Part shown: piece by piece, positions 23,774 to 34,701 of the stretch
Numbering within the stretch: the stretch's first letter is position 1
How the letters are laid out: each line of letters begins with the position of its first letter
Origin: Rhyacophila brunnea
Lineage: Eukaryota; Arthropoda; Insecta; Trichoptera; Rhyacophilidae
Length of the DNA: 64,000 bases
Assembly (NCBI GenBank): GCA_022495005.1
Contig: JAGYXB010000207.1
Span: 353,685 to 417,684, forward strand
Direction: 5' to 3'
The notes under the pieces: generated by a model
Database searches by the model: none
The model's input: only the letters and a program-made list of their open reading frames with translations
What the model was told of the DNA's origin: nothing
Position numbers and translations under genes: made by a program

Positions 23774-25915
23774 TAGGGCCCGGATTTGTATGCGACAATA
23801 AACAAGGTTATATGCATGCACGTATGCACTTAAAATCAATAAAATATGCACTAAAACCGAATAAATATGCAGTTAAAAATTGTCATTTTTTGTGGGAAAA
23901 AATTGTAAATACCCGGTTTACCCAATATTACTGACAAAAAATCGAATAACTAGTTAATAATTTTTCAACATAATACGATATCAGAACAAAAAACACAAAC
24001 AAAGAATATAAAGTTAATCAATTACAATTTTCAAAGTACCTACAAATAATTGAATAATAAATGCAATATAAACCAAACATAACTTAAAAAACAAAAACGA
24101 CACACTTAACTATTCCTAAATACTATTTTCTGTTTTTGCCCGAAATTATTTTATTTTATTACATTATTTTTTTCAATATTATGCTCTGGCATTAAATTTT
24201 TCCGCATAGTTATCTGTCAGTATTTTGTTTATATGCGGAAAACTACCTCTCAATTCCACTTGGGCAAACTTTAAATAATAGTGCCCGAGTTGACTTCACT
24301 TTTCCACTGATAAATCCACAGCTCGGAGATGTCATTAAAAATGCTAATGCATCTAAACTATCTTCCTTCCTAATGAAGGCCTCCGGCTTCCTGACTAGCT
24401 CAGGCACTTGGAAGTGGAGGTTCATTAATGTGGAGGAACAGGCAGGAATCTCATAGACGTGGAGTAACCAAGAAGTTACGGTAGAGAAAGAAAGTCGATA
24501 ACTCAAGAAAACACTGGTTAAACTTCATAACTGGTATATTATCAATGTTGTTACACAATTTAACTTATGGTCACCCTTTATTCAAAAGTTTATAATCAAA
24601 TGTCAGTGAAATAATGTTTAAATGTAACTAGATTCTCGTTAAACAATCACGATAAGTCGGATGTCAAAATTATTTAACGTCTACAAGCCACAATTATCCA
24701 AAAGGAAAAGGTCTGAATTGTTCGCATCCGAAATTCACAAGTAAATTATGAAAAGTCATTTATTTAAATCTCGAAATTCAAAAAAAAAACATTTGAAAAC
24801 GTCTGATTTATTTATATCTCGAAGTCCACAAAAATAACCACATTTATTACTAATTAAGTAAAAATTAATTCCAATATTATTAATTAATTATTTTAAAATT
24901 AACTTGATTATTATTAACTAATTATTTAACATTAACTTAATTATTTCTAATTAGTTATGCAGACGAGATCGTGAGGGTCCCGGGGCAACAAAGCGTCGCC
25001 GAGGCGACCCCCGGAATCCACAAAACAGACTGATATCGGATTTTAGAATCTTGCCTTTTTATCCGTTAGGGGTGGTCGTATTTCTTACCCATTCACACCG
25101 ATACCGCCATATGCTACACATTTATATAAGGTTGACGGATGTCAGTCTATCAACCAAACATATAGTGATATCGATGTACATAATATGATTCATATCAATA
25201 TTACTTTAATTACATTAATTACCATATACTATTAACGCCCGTCCATATGTCCCACTTTATTGTTTCGCTAACCCATTGCATATTACATTTCATTAACCAT
25301 TATATTACAATTATACATTACCAATTATCTTACAACCAAATCATATTTTATATTTAATCTATCTTAATTAACCCTTTACCTAAGCATATTATATTTAGTC
25401 AAAATTTAATCCTATTATCTTATTACCTATATGTACATGGTCTGTGACCGACTTATCTCTTCCACAGTTCACCCTGAGAAGTGGTGGGACTTGTCAGAGC
25501 AAACTGCGGGACTTCTACATATATTAAATATTGTTCGGCTTTGTCGAGGGTCGTAATCATCTAACCGGTGGTACATTGACTACCAGGATCAGACCGAGCG
25601 GTTGGGAGGCACTACTCCTTATGGGAGCGCCCCCCACAGAGGCGGAAAATTAAGTGTGCGTCACTAACTTAGTTATATTTCGATAAAATATTTAAAAAAA
25701 ACTAAAATTATAGATTCAAAAGCTCTAAAATATGCATTTATTTATGAAATAAGCACTAATGTCTCAAATATGCTCTTACGTCTCAATATGCACAATAAAA
25801 ATTTATTGTTGGATTCTGCGTCTTTCAAAACGGATTTCTGTGCAACTCTCATAGCTCTGCATACACCCTAACAAAACATGCACTAGCATATAAATCCGGG
25901 CCCTAGTAATAACAT
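23774..25915. mobile_element. 2.1 kb hAT-type element with internal insertion
   Basis: Termini are TAGGGCCCGGATTTGTATGC and, complemented, TAGGGCCCGGATTTATATGC, flanked by a perfect 8 bp duplication GTAATAAC (23766-23773, 25916-25923). TATGCA/TGCATA words cluster at both ends (23808-23875; 25730-25900). The interior from roughly 24.5 to 25.7 kb differs in composition and includes a GC-rich stretch at 24963-25020; it is probably a later insertion whose exact ends I cannot fix. An 88-codon minus-strand frame (24243-24506) is unassigned. No transposase motif is visible. Confidence 0.8.
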
Positions 25916-26582
25916 ATAATAATTCTAAAAAGACATCTGTTTTAATAAACTCAATATTATGGAGTTTTATATTTGAAGAGTGGAAATCGTAATTTTCAAA
26001 AAAAATATGACGTTATCATTATATTCTCTCTTTCTCTGATTAGTTTGAATGCAGGATCATAGATAAAATAAATAAAATTAGTATAAGTACCTATAATATA
26101 ATTATTTTATTTTATGAATCTGAAATAAAAATTTAATTGCATTAAATGAATTGAATCACAAAAGTGCATATTTACAGATTTTTAAAAAGTTATTGTCAAA
26201 ACTTTAGTTATTTTTAGCTGTAAACGTCTACAAAGATTTAATAGATATCTACACTATATTACAAATTTAAGAAGAATGATACTCACCCAATTCAACACCA
26301 ATAATAATTATTAATGCAAGATATAAAAAAAAATACAAACGTAAATTTAGTGAGGCAACTAATCATAGAGTTTATGGACAAATCATACTTAATCATTCTT
26401 AAGTAAGCATGTCATATGACAGGTATGGCGAACCTATGGCACGCGAGATGATTTTGCATGGCAAGCGTATGTTTCATTTTGAAGAGAAAATAAATTACTA
26501 TTTTATAAGTATTTAAAAATGATTTTTTTATAAAAAAAGTTTTACAGATTCTTAAACACCTATAATATGAGTATTTTTTTTC

Positions 26583-26810
26583 CCGACCATGTCCGATCCT
26601 AATAGGATCATATGGGCCTCCACATAGAGGTTTGTATTAACAGATTTTGTTTTTTTACGAGAAATGGATGTCAGCCACTTGCTCAACCTAGGTCCATCCC
26701 TGACTCACACACAAATTGAAAAACAATATGTGTACTTGTCAGACCCAGGATTCGAACCTGGGACCCACGGCGTGATAGTCCAACGCTTAAGCCGCGCGGC
26801 CACCGTGGGT
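26583..26810 (-). mobile_element. tRNA-derived SINE, copy 2
   Basis: On the minus strand the head ACCCACGGTGGCCGCGCGG starts at 26810, with B box GGTTCGAATCC at about 26750. It is followed by the family body (AGCAAGTGGCTGACATCC) and the tail hairpin GATCCTATTAGGATC. It lies inside the hAT element at 26420 and so inserted later than it. Confidence 0.9.
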
Positions 26811-27091
26811 GCTACTATTTAAGTAATATTAAAAAATAATGACGATATAGCCATGCCTATTTTCTTTGGTTTTTCATATGTATGTTTTACCAGTCGATGC
26901 GCAAACAAAAACGACGAAATTCATGCATAAATGACAAATCGAATTGCATTAAAAATAGCAGGGAAATCATTATCAAGAATAATCATTTCGTTTAATGTAA
27001 ATATACAATTGCATAGGTCTGTCCTTAGGATCGGACAATTAAAAATATAAATATTAAATCAACAAACCTCAGGAAATTAATTTTCGGCAGT

Positions 27092-27300
27092 CATTCAAAA
27101 ACTGCTTGTTATTTTGCCTCAAACATAATTTCTAAAAATGGAAAACCGTTCAATGCTGGAGAATATAATATTATGAAAGAAGAGTGGTTTAAAATGCTTC
27201 CACAATCTCTGATAATTTTATTTTAAGCGAGGAACAAAATATTCAAAGAATAAAAGTTATGCCTTTGGCTAGAAATACGATGAAAGGTAGAATATCAAGA
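27092..27300 (+). pseudogene. hAT (GTF2IRD2/ZBED5-type) transposase fragment
   Basis: A decayed frame of about 69 codons reads H-S-K-T-A-C-Y-F-A-S then I-I-S-K-N-G-K-P-F-N-A-G-E. After a one-base shift near 27206 it continues to P-L-A-R-N-T-M-K-G-R-I-S. The order 'K-P-F-x-x-G-E ... L-(A/S)-R-N-T-(M/V)-x-x-R-I' is the region between the BED finger and the catalytic domain in GTF2IRD2/ZBED5-like hAT transposases. The finger and DDE core are absent. It identifies the parent of family A. Assignment rests on motif recall, not on a search. Confidence 0.7.
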
Positions 27301-27463
27301 ACTCAATTGTAATTTTTAAGCTATTTTAATGGAATTCTTAAAAAGTATTTTTTTAGAAAACTTTCACCTTGAAAAACTGCTTGGCACGTCAGACGGTCGA
27401 AAAATATTATTTGGGATATTTTGGCACGCGCACCTAATAAGGTTCGCCAACCCTGTCATATGA

Positions 27464-28779
27464 AATAGAATGCTATTAGGTAGAATGAATGGTAGATGGT
27501 TTATAATGAAGAAATGTATCTTGAATTTTATAATAAGTGATTTATTGTTTGTTAGAAATTCACTTATTAAAAAATATATGTTTATATTCATAATAAAGTG
27601 CAGCTGTTCGTGGTAATTATAATTAATTAGAGCGTGTCTTGTGAACTTTGAAAAAAATTCTTCCACTAAACAAGTTTTACAGAAGAAAAACTAAGATATC
27701 AAAATACACGAGTAATCAAAGAGCCCAATTATTTTAATCAGTTTTGTATAATAATTATTATCCCAGAAGAATAAATTTTAATGGTTCAGTATCGTGATTG
27801 ATATTATAATTATCATCATTAAATAAACTGGTTTTACATGCTTGCTTAGCGAGTTGTTAACGAAGGGTAACCGCTTCAAAAAATAATATTCGAAAGAGTC
27901 CTTCGAGTAGAAATTTTGAAACATAAATTAATATACTGAATTTATTGTATTTTTATTAATTATAAGTTTTAATGTCTAGGTATTATATTATATATAACTG
28001 AGTGTATGACAAATAAACTGACAGTAGGTAAACCGGAAGGAAAACGATGATCGGTAGATCTGGTGTACCTAATTTGGTAGATTTGAATTTAAAGGCCTAA
28101 AGACATTCTACGTCTAAAATGGGAATCAACTTTGGACATATTATTATCTGGATGGAGGCCTAATATAGAGTGGGTATTGTTCGGCAAAATGAAGCCGTGT
28201 TTATTGCATAACTATGACGCATAGTAGAACCTCAATAATTTAAATATTATAAATTTAACTATGAAACGTTTTGTCATCATGTTACTTCTTAGTACGACTA
28301 CCAAATTTAAACACAACCTAATTAACAATATTTTCTACTAAATTCACTAAAAATAATTATCACTAATTTTATATTTAACACAAAAATTCAGCAACACGTG
28401 TGTGCAGTTTTTAAATGACTGTAGTCATCCAAATCAATATTTACTGGCGACGTGTAAAAAAATATTTAATTCAGCCGTAGAAACTCTATCCTACTCTAAC
28501 GCATATTGCTGAGATATAAGCGTGTAGAATGCTTTCTCACTTGCACTTATGGTTCGTTTTTGTTCAGGCCTTCTTGGAGGCTAGAGGAACCCAGTGCCCC
28601 CGAAATAAGGTTGTAGCGGAAGAAAATATTTTTTAGATTTCGCTTCAGTATTATTATTAAAATATTGTAAAAATAGAATTATAACAGAGACCCTATTGAA
28701 GCAGTTATGTTAACAACTACCAAAGTGGAATTTTGCACTTGCGTGAATACTGTATGAGGATCTGTCTATTTTTTTGCTG
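27464..28779. other. No identified gene
   Basis: AT-rich sequence. The 100-codon minus frame at 27364-27666 begins outside and ends inside the MITE and is not credible. Nothing recognisable around 28.0-28.2 kb despite slightly higher GC. Confidence 0.3.
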
Positions 28780-29142
28780 TTATTTTCTTTTTTTTTGTGC
28801 CATATCCGTTAAATCGGCCATTTTCTCCCTGTCTGCCGCTTCTCTAAATAGGGATGGAGTGCTGAGCTCAAACCAGTCTCTAAAGTTCTTGAGTCGGGAC
28901 GTTCTTCTTTCACTAAGACCTCATCTACCAAAGATCATCCCTTGAATGATAAGATGCAAAAGTTGATATCTCTCGACGATGTGATCGTGATCGACGATGT
29001 GACATGTGATCCCGCGTGATGTGGCCCAAGTACTGGTTTTTATTTCTCTGATTATTTCTTTGATCTTTTTCATCATCACCTCGACATTCGTAACTTTGTC
29101 TAGCCAGCTTATACAGAACATAATATGTCTGTGCACCCACAT
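28780..29142 (-). pseudogene. LINE ORF2 C-terminus, fragment 2
   Basis: The minus strand reads I-S-W-L-D-K-V-T-N-V-E-V, then E-R-Y-Q-L-L-H-L-I-I-Q-G-M-I-F-G. After one in-frame TGA it continues L-K-N-F-R-D-W-F and A-A-D-R-E-K-M-A, stopping at 28780-28782. The order 'W-x-D-(K/R)-(V/I)-T-N ... Y-x-L-L-x-L-I-I-x-G ... L-K-N-(L/F)-R-x-W' is typical of the segment after the reverse transcriptase in a common insect non-LTR family. RT and endonuclease are missing. Dead, 5'-truncated copy; clade not assigned. Confidence 0.65.
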
Positions 29143-29187
29143 TTATATAGGTTCAAATTTTCTAAACTTGTTTCTTTGAGTTTTTAA

Positions 29188-29427
29188 GCCATCACACCAT
29201 ATAATAGCAACAATCATAAAAGCAGTCCTGTGGGTCTATTTTACACTTATCGATCGCTAAAGGCTAAAGTGATAAATTGATATAATTTATCAATTTTAGT
29301 ATAGGTTTGTATCAAAGTATTAGCACTTATTGTAACAATTACAATAATTTGGTTGTAATTTTTGCTATATTTTAACAGCAGCAAAAGAGGCGCTTTTATG
29401 ATTGTTGCTATTATATGGTGTGATGGC
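29188..29427. repeat. Perfect 35 bp inverted repeat flanking MITE sequence
   Basis: 29188-29222 and 29393-29427 are exact inverted copies (GCCATCACACCATATAATAG ... and complement). Between them lie 170 bases, part of which (about 29310-29390: TTAGCACTTATTGTAACAAT, TTTTAACAGCA) matches the inverted-repeat MITE at 10427. Confidence 0.75.
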
Positions 29428-29696
29428 GTAAACACATTAACAGAAACAAGTTTAGAAAATTTGATATATATATGTATATATGAAAACACTTCAATGATAA
29501 TAATATGGTCCCGGTTGCTACTGCCTGCGAGGGGTGCAAGACTAGTCAATGCGCTCCTCAAAGACATAGACATTTTCAGTGACGTGCTGTGTATTTGGTT
29601 TTCGATTTTTTTTATTTTTCTGTATAAAATTGTATGTACTTAGGTAGGACTTAATACGGTAATTCAGTGAAACGGCAAAACTTTTTCAACTATAGG

Positions 29697-30030
29697 TGCG
29701 ACGAAATTTCGGACTCGCTGGCAATCGGAGAGCGAACGACGAGCTGTGAACACGTCAATTTGTTTCGTGATGGTGACGGGGGTATTAATTCTTAAATCGT
29801 GTAAAGATGACTAAAAAACGTTACCCATTTACTTGAAAAAGAAAACATGTCAATGAATATACTATTATTGTTACTAATAGAACAATAACCAGAACATTAA
29901 ATGGACGCATGTTGTATTTATATGATACATTTTTGGAAAAGTTGAATTTATTTCCTATATATTATAATCCGCGCATCGCCTAGCCACGATCTTTTTAAAC
30001 CATGCCTCAACTGAGGTATAGCCTTAAGTA
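29697..30030. repeat. Half copy of the CGACGAAATTTC foldback
   Basis: From CGACGAAATTTCGGACTCG through ACACGTCAATTTGTTTCGTG, TTAAATGGACGCATGTTG and CCTCAACTGAGGTATAGCC this matches one arm of the foldback at 49024-49695 and stops near its centre. A 145-codon-long unassigned interval with a hydrophobic 86-codon frame (30036-30296) follows; I do not recognise it. Confidence 0.6.
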
Positions 30031-30702
30031 AGTACATGTTTTTATATAATATATTTTTCCTTTTGAGGGTAATGTTTTGTAAATCTCATGTTATGAACGT
30101 CTTGAATTTAGATTCGTCATGTCCACAATGTTTTGTATTCTTAAATAAATACATATTATTTAGAAGTAATAAGTATTCTGGTGTATTTTGGTGCTCACTT
30201 ATCGCAGGTTGCGCAGTAGGTGTATTATATTTTGTATGGCGTCGTTTATTTTATGATATAAATGTTAATTTCAAAGTTTGGAAAATAATTATTTAGTCTT
30301 TATCTTTAGGAGTTAAATTATACCTGGTTATCTGGAGCGCCATTGTGAAAACTTTCGTCATACATTTTAGAATAGTTAAAAGCAAGTTTGTTAGATAAAC
30401 CGACCGTATATTTTAATGTTTATGTAGTGTATAACTATGTCCATGTTATCTTTTTTGACTATTGCAGAAAAATATTATCGTATTACTATTTATATAGTAA
30501 CTATTTATCTGGTGATTAATGCAAAAATGCCTTTTTGCTCTATATTATAGAAGTTTATTCTGCAGAATAGTTTTTCGTTTTCACAAAAAAATACGTAGGT
30601 ATCAATAATATTCATAATATAATATTCTTTGTTTAATATGATATCGTTGCGAAGAACTGACAACGACATTTTTGACATTTATGGCATTAGGGGTAGTTTA
30701 AA

Positions 30703-30790
30703 ATAACGTCTTGGTCGCTCAAAGGTAGGCAAAATTAAAAAGTGGTCACGATCCTCAGCCATGAATGTACGACCAAGAAGAAGAAAATGA
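30703..30790 (+). repeat. LINE 3' tail, relative of 16361-16500
   Basis: CTTGGTCGCTCAAAGG, GTGGTCACGATCCTCAGCC and GACCAAGAAGAAGAAA match the tail at 16427-16510. Only the last ~25 codons and the AAG tail remain. Confidence 0.6.
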
Positions 30791-31024
30791 ACAACCAATA
30801 TATTGTGTAACAATAAAGTAGAAAAGAAAGTATGTTGTAAATATTAAAGTAAAATGATAAAAAAAACAATTACAAATTGACCTATTTAACACATACATGA
30901 ATATTAATACTTATAGTTTAAAAAAAATCAACCTTTATGGTTTCATTACATAGCATCATGAAACATCACACCATTGGAACATGATTAATGTTTGCCGGTA
31001 TAGACGGATTGTTATTGTCACCTT

Positions 31025-31412
31025 CATGGCCGTGGGGCCTCAGGCTAAATAGAATCTTCGGCGGGCCCCCCTACCTATCGCTAAGGTTAAAGGCAGTGTG
31101 ACGATCTACAGTTGTCTATTCCAAATAGTGTTCGAGGTAAATTTTAGGTTATTTTATAGCGATTTTTTTGTATTTTTTAATACACCCACTTGATTTATGG
31201 AGAAACAATCAAAAATTGCATCGCATAACTAGATATTTTTTAATATTAGTAAGTACCCCTATAGTGCAGAATTTTTTTACTATTAGTGCAACTTTGTGAT
31301 GTGTGATTATTTCACTTGGCTGGTCGATTCGCTACACCAGGCCCCCCTTAAGCTCGGGCCCCTAGGCTAGAGCCCTGTCAGCCCTGTCAGCCCCCCTCTT
31401 GTAGGGGCCATG
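31025..31412. mobile_element. CATGGCC-ended MITE, copy 2
   Basis: A 388 bp element begins CATGGCCGTGGGGCC and ends GTAGGGGCCATG, with a perfect duplication GTCACCTT (31017-31024, 31413-31420). Inverted relative to the 7813 copy. This copy fixes the boundaries of the family. GCCCTGTCAG is tandemly doubled near the right end. Confidence 0.85.
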
Positions 31413-31420
31413 GTCACCTT

Positions 31421-32269
31421 ATTACAACATCTCTGGTCCTCTTTGAAACAAATCATAATATATATGGATGACCCATCATTATTTGAGCCTGTAAGAAAGC
31501 CTGTGTGATAGAGAAAGTGTATAGGTCATTTATTCAAAATTAAATATTTAAAAACATACCTACAATAGTTTAGTTACGTACAAAACAACACAAACAACCT
31601 AATTCAAACTCCTTATTCTAAGATTATATACTATATCCGTATGAAGCTTTTACATAAAAACGCTTTTTATTTTAAAAACCTTGATTTTTAAAAACCTTGA
31701 TTTTTAAGATTTTGTCATAAATAGAAAAAATGAATATAAACGTGTGTTAAAGATACTTTTACAAATGATTAACCCATCAGAGTAGCTGTTTATAATAATG
31801 GTATTTAGCAAATAACTTTAGATACCTACGTACATTATGCAAATAAACATTTTTTGAATTATTATTAAAACTATTATTGAAATCAGGACATATTACGACA
31901 CGATTTCTAAACATTAATGGTTTATTTTATAAAATTAATGCATAAGAATTCAATAAATTTGTACACCTGGTGTGCTGGCACATTTACCTTGTTTATTTGA
32001 TCAATAAACATCGATTGACAGTGTAAACGCAGTGAACATAAAGTAACCTATTATCAGGTTATAATGAAATATTTTAAATAATCCTTGGGCCTTTTTGGAA
32101 CGGTATACGATGCGCTTTATGTGTACGGTTTGGATTAAAAATATTTAAATGTATTTTTATTAAAGCATATCGTCAGTATTGCTCCTACTAACATTGTGTT
32201 TCGTTCATTTCTCTCACCATTTTCGCTCTTCTCACGCGATTAGGTTAATTAATTTAATTTCTTATTTAG
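31421..32269. other. No gene seen
   Basis: AT-rich, no recognisable frame or repeat partner; TTTTTAAAAACCTTGA is doubled at about 31672-31702. Confidence 0.4.
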
Positions 32270-32277
32270 GTAAATAG

Positions 32278-32615
32278 GAGTGGCGAGGGATGGAGGTAGA
32301 CTTTTAAGATTCGACATAAATAGTGCACACTAAACATTGTCAGCCATACTTATTTGTTTTCATTGAACTAAGAATATAATTTTCAGGAGGTGCTGGTTAG
32401 TTTCTAAAATTCAATTAAACCCTACCTAAACCAAAATAGTTTAAATATGACAACATAATTAATAACATAATTGAATTTTAAAAACTACCCAACACCAACT
32501 GTAAAGTATAGTCTTATTTCAATAAAAACAAAATAATACGTTTAACTGACAAAGTTTTGTGTGTACCTACTATTTATGTCATATCTTAACCGCCTACCTC
32601 CACCCTTCGCCACTG
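32278..32615. mobile_element. CAGTGGCGAAG palindromic MITE, copy 2
   Basis: A 338 bp palindromic element ends CTCCACCCTTCGCCACTG, complementary to its left end GAGTGGCGAGGGATGGAGG. The flanks are GTAAATAG (32270-32277) and GTAAGTAG (32616-32623), an 8 bp duplication with one mismatch. Same family as 19796-20363. The 8 bp duplication and CAGTGGCG end suggest hAT-type. Confidence 0.8.
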
Positions 32616-32623
32616 GTAAGTAG

Positions 32624-34545
32624 GTAAGTATATAAACTTAAGACTCATTTCGTTCATATTGTTGCAATACTTATAATTTAAATTGTATTTAATCAAATTA
32701 AATGCCAATAAATAATAGGTAAGTAGTGTTTTAAAATTTCCCTAGAAAACATATTCTGAGTTCTTCTCTTTATTCGATACGAAACCTCAATAATAATATT
32801 TATTCGAGACGTAACACAGTAACAAGTAACTGGACAGGTTTTAACTCAGCCTTATCAGGCAAATAAGTAAAAGTAACTTGCCATTGCTAGTTTGCTTTGG
32901 GAAATATTCAGACGCCGACATAAATAAGTACGAAGGGAATTATTATTAGCGAAACTGATAAATTCCGCGTAAACCTACATACCGATTCTGAGGCCGCGTT
33001 GACGATTTAGCTCGGAATTGGCACCTAATGGTTTTAGTGTGGCACATGGAAAATGATAGGTACTTTACAACAGATGCGGTGTGATTACCGTAATGAGAGC
33101 AATCTTTTTAATTGATTCGTACAAATGTCGGTTCGCGAAATTGGTTATCTTGTTGCAATCAATTTTGATCAAGGCCCTACGTGATTTATCTGCATGTTGA
33201 TTAAGTAAGTATTGATTACGTCTATTACGGAATTAAATTTAAAGATTAATTACTTATAATATAATACCTACAGTCTACACAGTACACACTAATCTCTACA
33301 TTTTTCTTTGTTCGGAGAGCTTGCATATGTGATTTTAAAGTCGCACCTACTAACCTACTAGGTGGAATGTGGATGTACGAAATAATATATGAATTCTCGT
33401 TAATTATCACTAAATTTTAATGACATAAAAAGATTGCAAAGTCTCCATATTAAGTCTGAACGCAATCCCAATATCATTTTTCCATAATTAATAATGTAGG
33501 TAAAAGTATTAATTAATAATTAATGAAGTCAACCAAATAGCCAGACTGTCTCTTAAAATATTCATGTCAATAGATTGGAACGAGTGCAAAAATGTTTTAA
33601 AAAAAAAAAAAAAAGCAATCACCTCAATATCAACTTACCCAATTTTATTATTCTTCCCAATTGGAACATTTCAAAATCCAATCTTTAGAAACACGGCGTA
33701 CTATTTATGACCCTATTTTTATCATCAAAATAATTAATAACCATACTGTCTACTAGTAGTCTTACATTAAATTTGATGTAGGTACCAAAAGTCAACATCC
33801 GTCCTCACATTTTCTCACTTTTATACATTCATACATATAAAACCAATTTAGGTTACAATAATTGTCCGGTGGCTCGACTCTGCAGAGCTTTGAATCTTCA
33901 TAGTGATCGAGTGGATCTGTTTTGTTCTCTTGCCTCTTTCAAATTAAGATCCTCCAAAATCCACGACTAATTGTATCTGGACGACTGCTTATTTTTATTG
34001 TATTATTTTTAAAATTGCATTTACGTTTTTCTGTTTTTTTTTCTCTCACTATTTTTCTTTAACGATTTTCAATAACTCTCTAATTATATTCATTACAGCT
34101 GTACATAACATTTAATTAAATTTCATTAATTTGATGTATTATGCTTTTTGTGTCCTCCTGTTATTGGGATCATCACATATTATTTTTTCTATATTATTAT
34201 TTTAATATTAAATTTATCCTCTGTGATTGATCCTGTTGTTTGACCTAAATAAATTTAATGCCTTTCGATAAATATTTTTCGTGCTTTGCAAAAAGTTCTC
34301 TATTATTTTAAGGAACCACCACAATATAATATAATATACCTACCTAATTATTTAATTAATTCAGTGCTTAATGCGAATGCTACTCGTAGCAACGCTATTT
34401 TTCATTTGATTTTTTACTGTCATCGACTGTTTTAAAATCGGAACCGCGTAAAATATTTTTGTGACAATATAAAATTATATTATGTAAGTTATGATGAAGA
34501 TATGAATCAATACCTACGTATCTATTATATATAATCAAGACTATA
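32624..34545. other. No gene seen; AT-rich DNA
   Basis: About 1.9 kb without a recognisable frame, RNA gene or repeat partner. An A-run of 17 bases occurs at about 33598-33614. Confidence 0.4.
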
Positions 34546-34699
34546 AGTTAGTTGTAATTGTTACCTACAATAAGTGCTATGTTTTAACAGCACCTCTTTT
34601 GGATGTGGTAAATGTTAGAGCGAAATGGACAGTTTTGACAGTTCAGACGGCTAACTTATTGTAATTGTTACAATAAGTGCTAATAATTCGATACAAACA
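34546..34699. repeat. Inverted-repeat MITE, copy 2, left part
   Basis: TAAGTGCTATGTTTTAACAG, GACAGTTTTGACAGTT and GTAATTGTTACAATAAGTGC match the centre and right arm of 10427-10752. The family sequence resumes at 36783-36832 (TATTTAGCTG, CCGAAAGCAG, CTTGT), so the pogo-like element split it. Confidence 0.7.
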
Positions 34700-34701
34700 T
34701 A

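Larger units (their letters stand above)
26420..27455 (+). mobile_element. hAT MITE (family A), copy 3, carrying a SINE
   Basis: The element begins CAGGTATGGCGAACCTATGG and ends AAGGTTCGCCAACCCTG, flanked by a perfect duplication TCATATGA (26412-26419, 27456-27463). It is 1036 bp, about 230 bp of which is a SINE (26583-26810). It keeps a piece of transposase at 27092-27300 not seen in the shorter copies, so the four family A copies are different internal deletions of one parent. The perfect duplication shows a comparatively recent insertion. Confidence 0.9.

Noticed and set aside
24490..25690. LTR retrotransposon or solo LTR inside the 23774 element
   Set aside because: No pair of direct repeats, primer-binding site or coding motif could be seen, so I only report an unassigned insert.
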